DNA from: Candidatus Melainabacteria bacterium
GTDB lineage: Bacteria > Cyanobacteriota > Vampirovibrionia > Obscuribacterales > Obscuribacteraceae
DNA: 43,796 nt
Direction of reading: 5' to 3'
Assembly (NCBI GenBank): GCA_003153555.1
Contig: PLZS01000197.1
Span: 1 to 43,796, forward strand
Positions 16,739-25,700 of the stretch are shown here, piece after piece. Numbering within the stretch: position 1 is the first letter of the stretch; every line of letters starts with the position of its first letter. The notes under the pieces are model-generated. The model saw only the letters and a program-made list of their open reading frames with translations, was not told the DNA's origin and made no database searches. The translations under genes were made by a program, and so were the position numbers.

Positions 16739-17834
16739 ATGCCTGTCGACTTCCTCACAAAAGCGCGTGTGCAGCGGTACGCGCGCTATGGCGAAGATCC
16801 AACAACAAAGCAACTGACACGATACTTTCACCTTGACGAAAGTGATCGCGAATTGATCAAGTTCAGGCGAGGAGACCATAACAAGCTCGGGTTCGCCATC
16901 CAGCTCTGCACGGTTCGATTTCTCGGCGCATTTCTGTCGAATCCGATTGAGGTTCCAGATACCGTGGTCAGATATCTTGCCGCACAATTGGGGGTTGATC
17001 CTGGAACCAGCACAGCCTATGCAGAGCGAGCGCAAACGCATCGCGAGCATGCCATACGTGCTCGATGGCTTACTCGAACAGCAGACATGCTTGCAGCCAA
17101 CTGAAATCATCACAGACACGGCAGGATATGCCGACATTGTTTTCGGTTTGTTTTGGTTGTTGGGTTATCAGTTCAGTCCTCGACTCGCTGACATCGGCGA
17201 TGCGCGCTTCTGGCGCACAGATCCAGAGGCTGATTACGGACCATTGAACGGGCTTTCAAAAGGACGCATCGACACGAATCTGATCGCCGAGAATTGGGAT
17301 GACTTGCTTCGCGTTGCCGGTTCTCTGAAGTCTGGAACCGTTAGTGCATCAGACTTTATGCGAACGCTTAAATCGACAGATAGTTGCTCGACTCTAACAA
17401 AAGCGCTGACGGCATTAGGTCGGATCGCTAAAACACTCCACTTACTAGCATACATCGAAGACTCCGCGCACCGGCGCAAAATCCTCACGCAGCTCAACCG
17501 GCAGGAAGGACGCCATGCAGTTGCACGAGCCGTATTCCATGGGCAGCTTGGCCAGCTTCGCCAGAGCTATCGCGAGGGACAAGAGGACCAACTAGGCGCA
17601 CTGGGACTGGTCGTGAATATCATCGTTCTCTGGAACACGATTTATCTTGAACGAGCGCTGGATCATCTCCGTTCATCCGACAGAACAATAGCCCCAGAAG
17701 ACGAAGCCAGGCTCTCTCCTCTTCAGCACCGAAATTTGAACATGCAAGGTCGACATCAATTCATCCTGACAGAGGCTCTCAAGCACGGCGCATTTCGTCC
17801 TCTCAGACAACTGGGATACTCGACTGCACCTTAG
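16739..17834 (+). pseudogene. Tn3-family transposase, internally deleted and frameshifted
   Basis: The 5' part begins MPVDFLTKARVQRYARYG, a typical Tn3 transposase N-terminus, and runs about 105 codons to near 17055. The frame then changes and the sequence resumes at LDGLLEQQTCLQPTEI, followed by DTAGYADIVFGLFWLLGYQF, SPRLADIGD and the LYLERALD-type region (here IYLERALDHL) of the C-terminal half. The central part of the protein is missing, compared with a usual length near 1000 residues. The first catalytic acidic residues of the DDE site are therefore lost and the deletion joins different frames. The stop at 17832 falls inside the right terminal repeat, as usual for this family. Confidence 0.9.
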
Positions 17835-17867
17835 CGTGCATTTTCGTTCCATTGCACCTTACACCCC
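17830..17867 (-). repeat. Tn3-type right terminal inverted repeat
   Basis: 38-bp reverse-complement partner of 16526-16563 with two mismatches. It contains the transposase stop codon. Confidence 0.9.
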
Positions 17868-18005
17868 AAAATTTGCTGATAGCGATTTTGCCGATGCCAA
17901 AAAGTCAACTACAACAGCGCTTAGACCTAGAGCAAGCGCTCATTAAAGCATATAGACCGCGTTGTAACTGCACTTACAACCTACTGAATTTTATGGGAGG
18001 GAACT

Positions 18006-18317
18006 ATGGACTTCGAACGTCAAATGGAAAAATATCTCGCTGACAAGTTTGATCGACTAACATTTTTATACGACGAGTATGTCGGCTCCAAAATTGAACA
18101 TCTTACTTGTCCTGAGCACGATGAAAAAATCGCCTCACGACAGACGACTTTGGAACAAGGCGGGATCAGCACTAAATTCTTCGCCTGCTGCGAAAAGCTG
18201 GAAGAGCTTGCTGCACAAGTGGTGAAAAAGGGATTGGATGAAGGAGAACTGCACATGAGCGTCTATCGCGGTAGGGAAGAGGGTTGCCCCTCTCCACCCC
18301 GCACAGATCCGGACTAG
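18006..18317 (+). CDS. Small Cys-containing protein, 3' end replaced by group II intron
   Basis: A 103-codon frame with a strong ribosome-binding site (GGGAGGGAAC before the ATG). The native part runs to about codon 86. It contains CPEHDEK near 35 and FACCEKLEELAAQVVKKGL near 60-78, a Cys/His arrangement that could bind metal. The family was not recognised by eye. The last ~17 codons (after codon 86, at 18264) are antisense group II intron sequence, since the intron 3' end is at 18265. The original C-terminus was therefore changed by the insertion, although the conserved portion may be nearly complete. Confidence 0.6.
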   Translation: MDFERQMEKYLADKFDRLTFLYDEYVGSKIEHLTCPEHDEKIASRQTTLEQGGISTKFFACCEKLEELAAQVVKKGLDEGELHMSVYRGREEGCPSPPRTDPD

Positions 18318-18338
18318 CAGCTTTCCCGCATCCGGCTC
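18265..18338 (-). ncRNA. Group II intron domains V and VI
   Basis: On the minus strand, GAGCCGGATGCGGGAAAG starts domain V (18304-18338), with the AGC catalytic triad, a GAAA-type loop and the closing GTCCGGATCT strand. Domain VI follows as a GC-rich hairpin with a GCAA loop (GAGAGGGGCAACCCTCTTC). CTACC carries the likely branch-point adenosine, and the intron ends ...CGCGAT. Confidence 0.85.
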
Positions 18339-18343
18339 CTACC

Positions 18344-19825
18344 TTAGGTTCTAACGTCAAAGCGCAATAGTGGATAGGGATGAGTGATATGACCCCAGGG
18401 TATCCAGCGGCCCGACATTTCGTACATCCTTTCCCAGGAGAAGTGGTCATTCTGGCTGCGGTCGCGTAGCGCCTTCATCCAGAAGCCAATCACACGGAAG
18501 CGGAATGTGTTCAATGCACGCAGGTTTGTGGGCACTCCGTAATAATTGAAGTGTCCAGTCACAACTGATTTGAGCCACCGGCACTGGTGCTGTAATGGGA
18601 AGTGCTTACGCTTATGCATCTCGACTTTTAGCTCGGTCAGCTTTGCGCGCAGCCTCTTCTTTTCCGTCTGCCTCAACACCACAAACATTCCGTTCAACTT
18701 GGCGCCACAGATATGTGTGAACCCCAAGAAATTGAATGTCGGGGGCTTCCCGTCGCCGCGTTTCTTGTAGTTGGCAATTGCAAAACGACCAAATTCAATT
18801 AATCGCGTCTTGTCAGGATGTAGTTCCAGGCTGAACTTTCGGAGTCTATCCTTCAGTTCGTCCAGGAACCTTTCGGCATCCGATTTGTATTGGAACGTCA
18901 CTATGAAGTCGTCCGCATATCGCACTACAAGGATTTCCCCGCGCGCATTATGCTGACGCCACTGGTGCGTCCAGAGGTCGAACACGTAGTGTAAGTAGAC
19001 GTTCGCGAGTAAGGGGCTGATGCTCCCACCCTGAACGGCGCCAAAATCACTTTGTGTTATCTTCCCATCTTCAAGCACGCCGGCTTTCAGCCATTTCTGG
19101 ATGAGTCGGACGACGCGCTTATCACCTATTCTGTGCTCGATGAATTTGATTAGCCATTCGTGGTTCAAGGCATCAAAGAATCCAAGAATGTCTGCATCGA
19201 GCACCCAGCTCACTTTCTTCTTCTGTAGTCCGACGTAGAGCGCATCTAACGCATTATGCGGGTTGCGCCCAGGTCGAAATCCATATGAGAAACCAAGAAA
19301 GTCGGTTTCGTAGATGGCATTCAACACCTGCACCGTTGCCTTCTGGACAAGTTTGTCTTCCAAGACTGGCACGCCAAGCGGTCTTTTACGACCATCTGGT
19401 TTGGCTATGTATACCCTCTTCACCGGTTTTGCTTGGTATGCACCACGCTTGAGTCGTTCTGAAAGGTTTTGCAAGTTGTCTTCCAATTCCTCCTCATACA
19501 GCTCCCACGTCTCGTTATCAATTCCCGGAGCGGCATCACGGTTAATACCGAAGAATGCTTGCCTCAGGGTATCGATGTTGTAGATGTGGTGCAATAGTGC
19601 GGTGAACCGCATCTTCTTATTTGCTTTTGCAGCTTTGCGTATCGTGTCCAACTCGCTTTGCACGCTATCCCGGCGCTGTGTCCGGAGCGTGTTTTGTTGA
19701 GACTGATTCCCTTTGGTCAAGTCCCTTCCCTCCATCTGCTCCGCAGCCGTCGAATTTTGTCCGACTTTGTTCGCAGACTTCGCAGGTACTACGGACCTGT
19801 CTGACTTCCCTTGCTCGTTCATCAC
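18344..19825 (-). CDS. ltrA: Group II intron reverse transcriptase/maturase
   Basis: A multifunctional intron protein of 493 residues that splices and retro-homes its own intron. The reverse transcriptase fingers and palm occupy about 55-370: RRGAYQAKP-type region near 125, GRKRPLGVPVLEDKLVQKA, GFSYGFRPGRNPHNALDAL, AVQGGSISPLLANVYLHY and the catalytic RYADDFIV near 298. The X/maturase domain (about 400-480) includes LKSVVTGHFNYYGVP and NDHFSWERMYEM. There is no HNH endonuclease domain, so retrohoming would rely on nascent strands at replication forks, as known for endonuclease-lacking group II proteins. The frame is intact and the element may be active. Confidence 0.92.
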   Translation of the reverse strand: MMNEQGKSDRSVVPAKSANKVGQNSTAAEQMEGRDLTKGNQSQQNTLRTQRRDSVQSELDTIRKAAKANKKMRFTALLHHIYNIDTLRQAFFGINRDAAPGIDNETWELYEEELEDNLQNLSERLKRGAYQAKPVKRVYIAKPDGRKRPLGVPVLEDKLVQKATVQVLNAIYETDFLGFSYGFRPGRNPHNALDALYVGLQKKKVSWVLDADILGFFDALNHEWLIKFIEHRIGDKRVVRLIQKWLKAGVLEDGKITQSDFGAVQGGSISPLLANVYLHYVFDLWTHQWRQHNARGEILVVRYADDFIVTFQYKSDAERFLDELKDRLRKFSLELHPDKTRLIEFGRFAIANYKKRGDGKPPTFNFLGFTHICGAKLNGMFVVLRQTEKKRLRAKLTELKVEMHKRKHFPLQHQCRWLKSVVTGHFNYYGVPTNLRALNTFRFRVIGFWMKALRDRSQNDHFSWERMYEMSGRWIPWGHITHPYPLLRFDVRT

Positions 19826-20182
19826 CGCCGTACTCCATTGTTAGTTTCTCGGTGCGGACCTAGCTTGCCGGGCTGGGTCGAGCGAGGGATCTCCCATTTC
19901 TCGCCCAAGAGGTTTCCATGCGTGCTCAAGTGGTCTCAGACCACGTGGGTCTCGTCAGCAACTCGCGATTACGCTGCTGCCGATATTGCCTTCCGCACAT
20001 TATCACTGCGTCGGCGTCCCAAACTAATTTTTCGAGGCTCAATACACTGCCCGCATGTGCCCCTGTCAACACTTCGTGTATACCTTGCGGTACTGGTCAC
20101 GCATGACTCGGGGTCGTTGTGATTCGCTATTTCTTCAACGTGCAACTCTTACATTTGCAACCTCCTGCCGATTTTCAATGGC

Positions 20183-20290
20183 GTCCGATAGACTTCCTTA
20201 TGTTTCTCTTTTCGATTTCCTTTCGAATCCAATCTGCCACCATTCTGAAGTTACAGTGGCATCGGCGTGATATCAAAAGAGCATCAAAGA
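20183..20290 (+). repeat. Interspersed repeat, copy A
   Basis: About 108 nt matching 43129-43238 imperfectly. The best-conserved part is CACCAT...GAA.TTACAGT.GCATC followed by the identical stretch GGCGTGATATCAAAAGAGCA. It ends with a ribosome-binding-site-like AAGAGAAA (AAAGGAGAA in copy B), after which the copies diverge. It looks like a truncated end of an insertion sequence, possibly IS21-like, but no transposase remains. Confidence 0.6.
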
Positions 20291-20557
20291 GAAAGCACAA
20301 GAAGCAGCCGCCCCTATCCCAGCGTTATATTCGCCCGGATCACTTGCAAAGCGCTTTGTATTATTGGCCCGATAGTTTTGAGCTGAGCGCCAAAGGTCAT
20401 TGTATTTAGCGAGAGTGTCGCTGCTGCATCCAGTTTCGAGACGCAGTTCGCGTGTCCGTCCGGTGAACGCTGTGTAGAAATAATGGCGGCAATTATGTCT
20501 TTTTCTTTGGAAAGTTGATTCTTTGAGCGACAGTCGTTTCCGAAGTCATCTTGTGCC

Positions 20558-21325
20558 TTATTTCGCCTGCAGCTTCCGCGACGTGTCATCAATGCATTGC
20601 TGTATCAGATCTGGATGATGATGATTTACGTCAGCAGCCAAGGCTTGTTCGTAAATTTGTTTTGCTTCTGAGTAACTTCTCGCCTTATATCGCAAGACAG
20701 CCAAACCTAGTAAACAATCAACTTCCACCTCGTCCTTGCTGTAAAAAAACATCGGCGATTGTGTTTCAGGTCTGCGAATGATTTCAAGACACTTTTTAAA
20801 TGCCTCCTCAGCCCGCACCGAAGAGGCTATGTCTCGATGCATGTTGCAAAAAGAAGCCATTGCAAACCACACGTCGGGATTGGCTGGATCGAGTTGAGCG
20901 CTCTTTTCTAAAGCTCTCATACCAATTCTCAGTCCCCTGAGTTGTACAAGTGCCAATCCTTTTTCCAACTACGCGGCACTATTATTCCTATCGAGCTTGA
21001 CAGCTTTACTTGCAGCGTCTAACGCTTCTGGAAAGTTACTCTGCAAGCGGCATTCCTCAGCCAAATTTGCATAAAATATGGATTTATCCGGACATAGTGC
21101 TATTGCCTGTTGAAGCAATTCTTTTCGCGATGCGGTTGTCTCGTATCCTTGCTTTCTTAGAAGCACTGCGCGATCAAATAGACTGTTTGCTTGGACACAT
21201 GCAGCACGCTTAGTTGTTTCGGAAAGGTTATTCTCAGCGTGTGACCGTTGTGTAAAAAGCAGGCACACGACGATGGCAATTGGAACTCTGCACTTCACGA
21301 CCTGCCTCACGAGGTTTCGATTCAC
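20558..21325 (-). pseudogene. Secreted TPR protein interrupted by in-frame TAG
   Basis: Two abutting open stretches in the same frame make one tetratricopeptide protein of about 255 codons. The first (from GTG at 21325) has a signal peptide (VPIAIVVCLLFTQRSHA) and TPR helices (NLAEECRLQSNFPEALDAAS), ending NNSAA. A single TAG at 20969-20971 follows, then LEKGLALVQLRG and more TPRs (LGLAVLRYKARSYSEAKQIY). A TPR helix is broken exactly at the stop, so the ancestral gene was continuous. Other genes here end in TAG, so reassignment of TAG is unlikely. It is either a nonsense pseudogene or inefficiently read through. The TTG directly after the stop could restart translation. Confidence 0.75.
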
Positions 21326-21658
21326 GGTCTTGTTTTACATGACGACATTATGCACCACGATCTCTGGCAAGATCCGGAAGATTTTTTCAGAGGATGGGAT
21401 CGCGGCAGCCCGAAGCCTGAAGAGGACGGCCCTGGCTCTGGCCCAAGAGCCCAGTTCAATCTTTAGGTGTTCCGCGCCGACCATTGCCTAGTGCCGGAAG
21501 CGGCGCAGTGGAGCTGCCCTTGCCGGAGTCGAATAAAAAAACGAACAATGAGGTTACTATCCGGAATTCTCGAATAGAATCTAACTATAGCCAGGCGAGC
21601 CGCCTCAATCAGATATACGATTAAGCTGATACGCAATGACCTCCCGAGGTACTTTGAC
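21326..21658 (+). other. Intergenic region, nothing recognised
   Basis: About 330 bases between the divergent TPR pseudogene and the gene at 21659. A plus-strand frame through it (ending near 21466) is partly antisense to the TPR gene and resembles no family I know. Confidence 0.4.
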
Positions 21659-21982
21659 ATGGGAAAGAATCCTGCAGAGATTTTAAATTCAGCAATCAAG
21701 GCATGGCACATTCGCGATTCCGATCATGATCGTTATGACGCCACCGTCGTTCCCGAAAGTCGAAACACTGGTAAAAACTGCGCCCTCATCACGTCGATCA
21801 CTGAAGATGTCCATCAAGCACCAGGCGATGGCTGTGGGCATTTCACACAAGTTTGCTGCATAGACGAATTCAGAGGCAAACGCATTCGCATGACCGCGTG
21901 GGCGAAGTCGGAACTCCCCGAAGGCTCCGTCGCACGACTGGAACTCTGTATAGTCGGACCGTGGGGCTCTCTTCATCCCTGA
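21659..21982 (+). CDS. Beta-sandwich-type protein fragment, 3' truncated
   Basis: A 107-residue frame with GAGG 9 nt before the ATG. The segment GHFTQVCCIDEFRGKRIRMT followed by AWAKSELPEG resembles the jelly-roll-like domain in which a residue string of the form FRGKRVRxSAxLKT is common, often attached to regulators. The parallel is by eye only. The frame stops at the point where decayed integrase sequence begins on the other strand (21975-22046), so the C-terminus was probably cut by recombination. Function unknown; it may be non-functional. Confidence 0.5.
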   Translation: MGKNPAEILNSAIKAWHIRDSDHDRYDATVVPESRNTGKNCALITSITEDVHQAPGDGCGHFTQVCCIDEFRGKRIRMTAWAKSELPEGSVARLELCIVGPWGSLHP

Positions 21983-22046
21983 TCAGTTCCTTGCCAACAG
22001 CGGGCGCAATCGTAGTATCAACCATTTTTTGAGTTAATTTTGGCAT
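21975..22046 (-). pseudogene. Integrase 5' remnant (first 24 codons)
   Basis: On the minus strand, AGAGGACAGACAG precedes an ATG and a frame MPKLTQKMVDTTIAPAVGKE then LIRD, after which homology stops. It corresponds to the N-terminus of the two other integrases here (MPKLTKYFVANAKPP at 28903 and MQKLTQKVVDITKTPP at 30779). The rest of the gene has been deleted. Together with the upstream 83-bp repeat it marks an old integration end. Confidence 0.75.
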
Positions 22047-22129
22047 CTGTCTGTCCTCTAAAAAGTCAGCAAAGTGGTCAGCAATTAGTCAGCACACAGC
22101 GCGACTGCGTAATATCACCAGTCTTTGGA

Positions 22130-22212
22130 ACGCAGTCACTGTGCGGCTTTAGATCATTCTACAGCGCAAGCAGGAAATCGAAAATTAAAAGACAAAACGC
22201 ATAACTAGAAAA
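22130..22212 (+). repeat. 83-bp direct repeat, left copy (integrase-upstream region)
   Basis: It matches 30852-30934 at the same length with about five substitutions. The last 38 bases (ending GACAAAACGCATAACTAGAA plus AA) are identical. It sits upstream of the integrase remnant, as the other copy sits upstream of the integrase pseudogene, and may include an attachment site. Confidence 0.85.
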
Positions 22213-22344
22213 GGGATGTTGCTCCGCTGGGGATGCAGAGCGAGCGGGAGACAGTAGGCTTACTGGTGATTTGGAGGCCGGTGACGGATTTCACGGGGCG
22301 AATGCTCAATTCAAGAGTGCGGTTGCTGCAATGCTTTCAGAAAG

Positions 22345-22686
22345 TCAGTCCTTTCGGACTTGAGATATCTCAAGTTGGCTTTTCCGAATGATCTGCCCAG
22401 TGCTTATGGCAACCGCTGTAGTCCTTCCCACGACCTCCTTGAGGGAGTACGGTGCATCAACTGGCACAAATTTTGCATGACCAAATCCAGCCTGCAACTG
22501 TCCACGCGTGAGTTTAGTGTGCGCAGGAATGTCCACTTTCGCCCAAACAACCCGACCAGAAGAAGAGTTGTCTCTAGACACCTGCTCCGCCTGAACAGCA
22601 GGTGGATGATCATGTGCGTTAGCCATCTGAATTACAGTCGCAGTTGAAATTGAAAGACATAGAAGAGCGAGTATATAAAAGCGCAT
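22345..22686 (-). CDS. Secreted SAF-domain protein
   Basis: A 113-residue protein with a Sec signal peptide (FYILALLCLSISTATVIQMA, cleavage after ANA near 24). A SAF-like domain follows (about 45-106): VVWAKVDIPAHTKLTRGQL, then EVVGRTTAVAISTGQIIRKS. SAF domains occur in FlgA/CpaB pilus and flagellar chaperones and in sialic acid synthases. A stand-alone secreted copy has no assigned job. GGAG lies 6 nt before the ATG. It starts 39 nt after the stop of the distal Rhs cassette on the same strand, so it could be that cassette's companion gene, but it does not look like a known immunity family. Confidence 0.75.
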   Translation of the reverse strand: MRFYILALLCLSISTATVIQMANAHDHPPAVQAEQVSRDNSSSGRVVWAKVDIPAHTKLTRGQLQAGFGHAKFVPVDAPYSLKEVVGRTTAVAISTGQIIRKSQLEISQVRKD

Positions 22687-22725
22687 GTACTTCTCCTTAT
22701 TGTCTCATTAGCATATCTACTAGCA

Positions 22726-25700
22726 TTATTTTTTTCCAGATCTGCACGTTCTGCACCAAATCTGGCCTGGGAATGCGCTCGGTGGAGGCATAGTTGGACT
22801 TGTTCCGGGGGTTGAGTAGCCACTTTGAGCCGTGCTATAACCCGGTCCGCCGCCGTGGTTCATGTCAAAAAATTGATTCCCTCCGTCCAGTAAGAAATTA
22901 AATTGTCCACCTGGGTTAGAGCTACTGGTGTTCATGCTGTTATCTATCGAGTTTGACGACGTTAGCCCACCAGGAGCGACGCCGCCCACACCTGAGCTTG
23001 AATTCCAATATCCTTGCATACCCCAAACCACTGGGGTTTCGTCACCGCAGCAGGGCGTATGTCGAGCCTTATCTAAACCTTGGGCACCTTTGAAGCATTT
23101 TGTGTACGGAGCATCCTGAGGCCAGCTTCCTGCGGGCAGGCCCAATGCTCCATTGACTACGTCAATACAACCGCCGCTGACATCTGTATTTGGATCTAAG
23201 CCGGCTGCGTTCAGGAAATCTGATATTGAACTGAATTTTCCTAAGCCAAGAGGATCGATTACACTAGTGGGAACGTTTTTTACATAAGCGTAAAGATTTA
23301 TTCCGCCGGCTTCTTGTGCTGGATCGCGATTCAGCCACCTTCCTAATATCGGTTGATAATTTCTAAATAGAGTCCCACACAGTTTGCTTCGAGTATGCGC
23401 GTAATATCCAGCAAATTGGAAATCGGAATCGAGAGCACCCTGCAATTTCATCGTTTGACCGAATGGATCAAATTGATATTCGGACTGAATCAATCCACCG
23501 CTATCCGTCATTTCTCTAACAGAGCCAATATTGTCTAGAGAGTAATACAACTTAGTGGTTGAGTTCTCCTGACCTCGACAAAAGAATCTACATAGGATTG
23601 CACCTGCTCCATCCCGACTTTCGCATTTACTTATTCCATTGAGAACAAACTGTTTCGTTGAAGTCACGCTTCCAGCCGTGGTTTCAACAATCGACACATT
23701 CCTTCCATAGCCGTCATAAACAAAGCTAGAGAAGTTGTTCGTGCCAGGGTAGGTAATCTTGATCATCCTGTTCGCTGCATCCCAGGCGAAGGCGTTCGTG
23801 CCGTCGCTCGTCATGTTTCCGTTGAGGTCGTACGTTAGCGTAGAGCTGCTTCCGCCGTTTACTGAAAGCGCGTAACCATTAGTCTTCGTGTTGTTTGCGC
23901 CATCTACGGCCGATACATTGGCCGTGCTCATGGCTGCGGGTAACGTTGCGTTGCCTGAGAAACTCTCAGAAAATGCCAATGTCGCGGTATTGCTGCTTGA
24001 CGCTTTTACCCCCAACGTCTGCAAGTTGGTGTCTGCATTGATAGCTGCAGCGATTCCGGCGGCAATCGACACTAAAGTATCCGTGCTCAGAACCGTGTAG
24101 GTGACAGCTTTCTGACCTCCTGCGAGCAAGGGACTATGGGTGGTTACCGTCAGAGTATTTCCTGTGGTGACAGTGCCGCCAACCGATGCTGAAGTATTGC
24201 CCTGAACGTTGACGCCCATGGTCAGCGTTTCTGTGGCACCACCACTAGTTGAGGTTGTGTAAGTGGTTCCTGTGACGGTTGTCGTGATGACAGCTAAGGA
24301 TGAAGTTGCTGCGACGCCGATCCCTTGCAGACTCGAATTTGAGTTGATTGCAGAAGCAAAGGCTGACGCAATCGTCGTCAGGGTGTCGCCAGCGAGGACG
24401 GTATAGGAAATCGAAGTTTGCCCACCAGATAAGTTGGAGTTTTGAATTGTTAGAGTGAGAATGTCACCCGTGGTTTTGGTACCGCCAATAGTGGCCGTGG
24501 TGTTGCCGTTGAAGTTGGTTCCGAAGGCAATCGTCTCGGTGGCCCCTGTGCTCACGGACTGTGCGTAACTGGTTTGAGCCACGGGAGAGGCGGTGATATT
24601 GACGACTTGAGTAGCTATTGAGGCTGACTTGATAGCTTTGTTTGTCACGCCTTGGAAGCGGGTATCGCCACCTGGAGCGAGTGCAACCAGCTCGTTGACA
24701 TTATTATAAGCGGCTTCTGTCACACCAACGCCGGTGCTTAGACTAATCGTTTCTGTGGAACCAGCACTGACCGATTGTACGTAAGTGGTGAGATTTGGCG
24801 ACGTCGATTGCAATGACACAACAGTATTTTTTGCAGTGGCTGTGACGCCAATATTTTGCAGATTGGTGTTGGCATTGACGGCAGCTGCAATGCCTGTGGC
24901 AATCGTGGTCAGGGTATCTCCTGCCAGGACAGTATAGGGGATAGCTTGCTGGCCGCCGGTAAGAGCGGTGTCGAAAACGGTCAATGTAAGAACATTACCA
25001 GTGGTCTTAGTGCCACCAACGGTGGCAGTCACGAAGGCGTTAGGTTGGGTTGTAATGGCGATGAGTTCTGTGGCGCCTGTATTTGTTGTCTGGCGATAAG
25101 TCGTTGGATTTGGTGATTTAGACTTAACAGTGACTATCGTCTGAGCAGAAGTTGCGCTCACGGCGATGCCTTGCAAATTTGCATCTGCAGTGACAGCAGC
25201 GGCGATGCCCGTCGCGATTGACGTCAATGTGTCGCCGGCAAGAACTGTGTAGGCAACAGCCTTGGAGCCGCCTGTCAGGCCGGCATCGAAAAACGTTATC
25301 GTAATAACATCTCCGGTCGTCTTTGTTCCGGTCAAGGAAATTAGAGTCGGTATATTTGTATTAGCTAAAAGCGTGATCGTCTCGGTGGCACCAGTACTGG
25401 TCGATTGAGCAAACGTTGTTGGATTGGTGGAGGTGGACGAAATACTGACGACGGTTCCAGCTGATGTTGCTGCCACGCCAATTGCTTGCAGACTGATATC
25501 GGCATTGATGGCACTAGTTATGGCAGTAGCGATCGTTGTCAGAGTATCGGTTGAAAGAACCGTGTAGGTGATAGCCTTTTGACCGCCTGTCAGTGCCGCA
25601 TCCTTCACTGTTATTGTCAGTGTGTTGCCGGTAGTTTTCGAGCCGCCAATAGTCGCGTTCTCGATGCCATTCTTGAAGATGGCAAAGGCGATTGTTTCGG

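Larger units (their letters stand above)
16526..17867 (+). mobile_element. Deleted Tn3-family element with intact 38-bp ends
   Basis: A 1342-bp element bounded by 38-bp inverted repeats starting GGGGTG and containing TGGAACGAAAA, closely resembling the canonical Tn3 ends. It holds an internally deleted transposase and no resolvase or passenger. It is therefore non-autonomous (TIME-like) but may be mobilised in trans by a related transposase. The 5-bp flanks (AATGT on the left, AAAAT on the right) are not a target duplication, which suggests a rearrangement after insertion or one-ended events. Confidence 0.88.
18265..20100 (-). mobile_element. Group II intron with maturase ORF
   Basis: A minus-strand ribozyme retroelement. 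Domains V and VI are recognisable at 18265-18338 and the reverse transcriptase ORF lies in the expected domain IV position. The 5' leader, about 270 nt before the ORF, shares a long imperfect match with the fragment at 25796 (GCGGAAGGCAATA and ACGTGGTC occur in both), supporting domain I identity. The 3' border at 18265 follows from domain VI and the terminal AT. The 5' border is approximate: no clean GUGYG start was found and it may lie anywhere between about 20070 and 20180. The insertion is antisense to the small gene at 18006. Confidence 0.8.

Noticed and set aside
17919..17943. AGCGCTT...AAGCGCT inverted repeat before the gene at 18006
   Set aside because: A 7-bp stem with an 11-nt loop and no T tract; could be chance. 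Not called as an operator or terminator.
20198..20243. tRNA-like TTCGAATCC...CCACCA sequence
   Set aside because: The putative T-arm stem does not pair, no acceptor or anticodon arm could be drawn, and the related copy near 43145 lacks the pattern.
20314..20592. Minus-strand frame overlapping the end of the TPR pseudogene
   Set aside because: Composition and lack of a start signal suggest a chance frame. Another frame looks equally plausible, so neither was called.
21248..21466. Plus-strand frame with DLWQDPEDFFRGWDRGSPKP
   Set aside because: The first third is antisense to the TPR gene, there is no ribosome-binding site and no recognisable family. Too weak to call.
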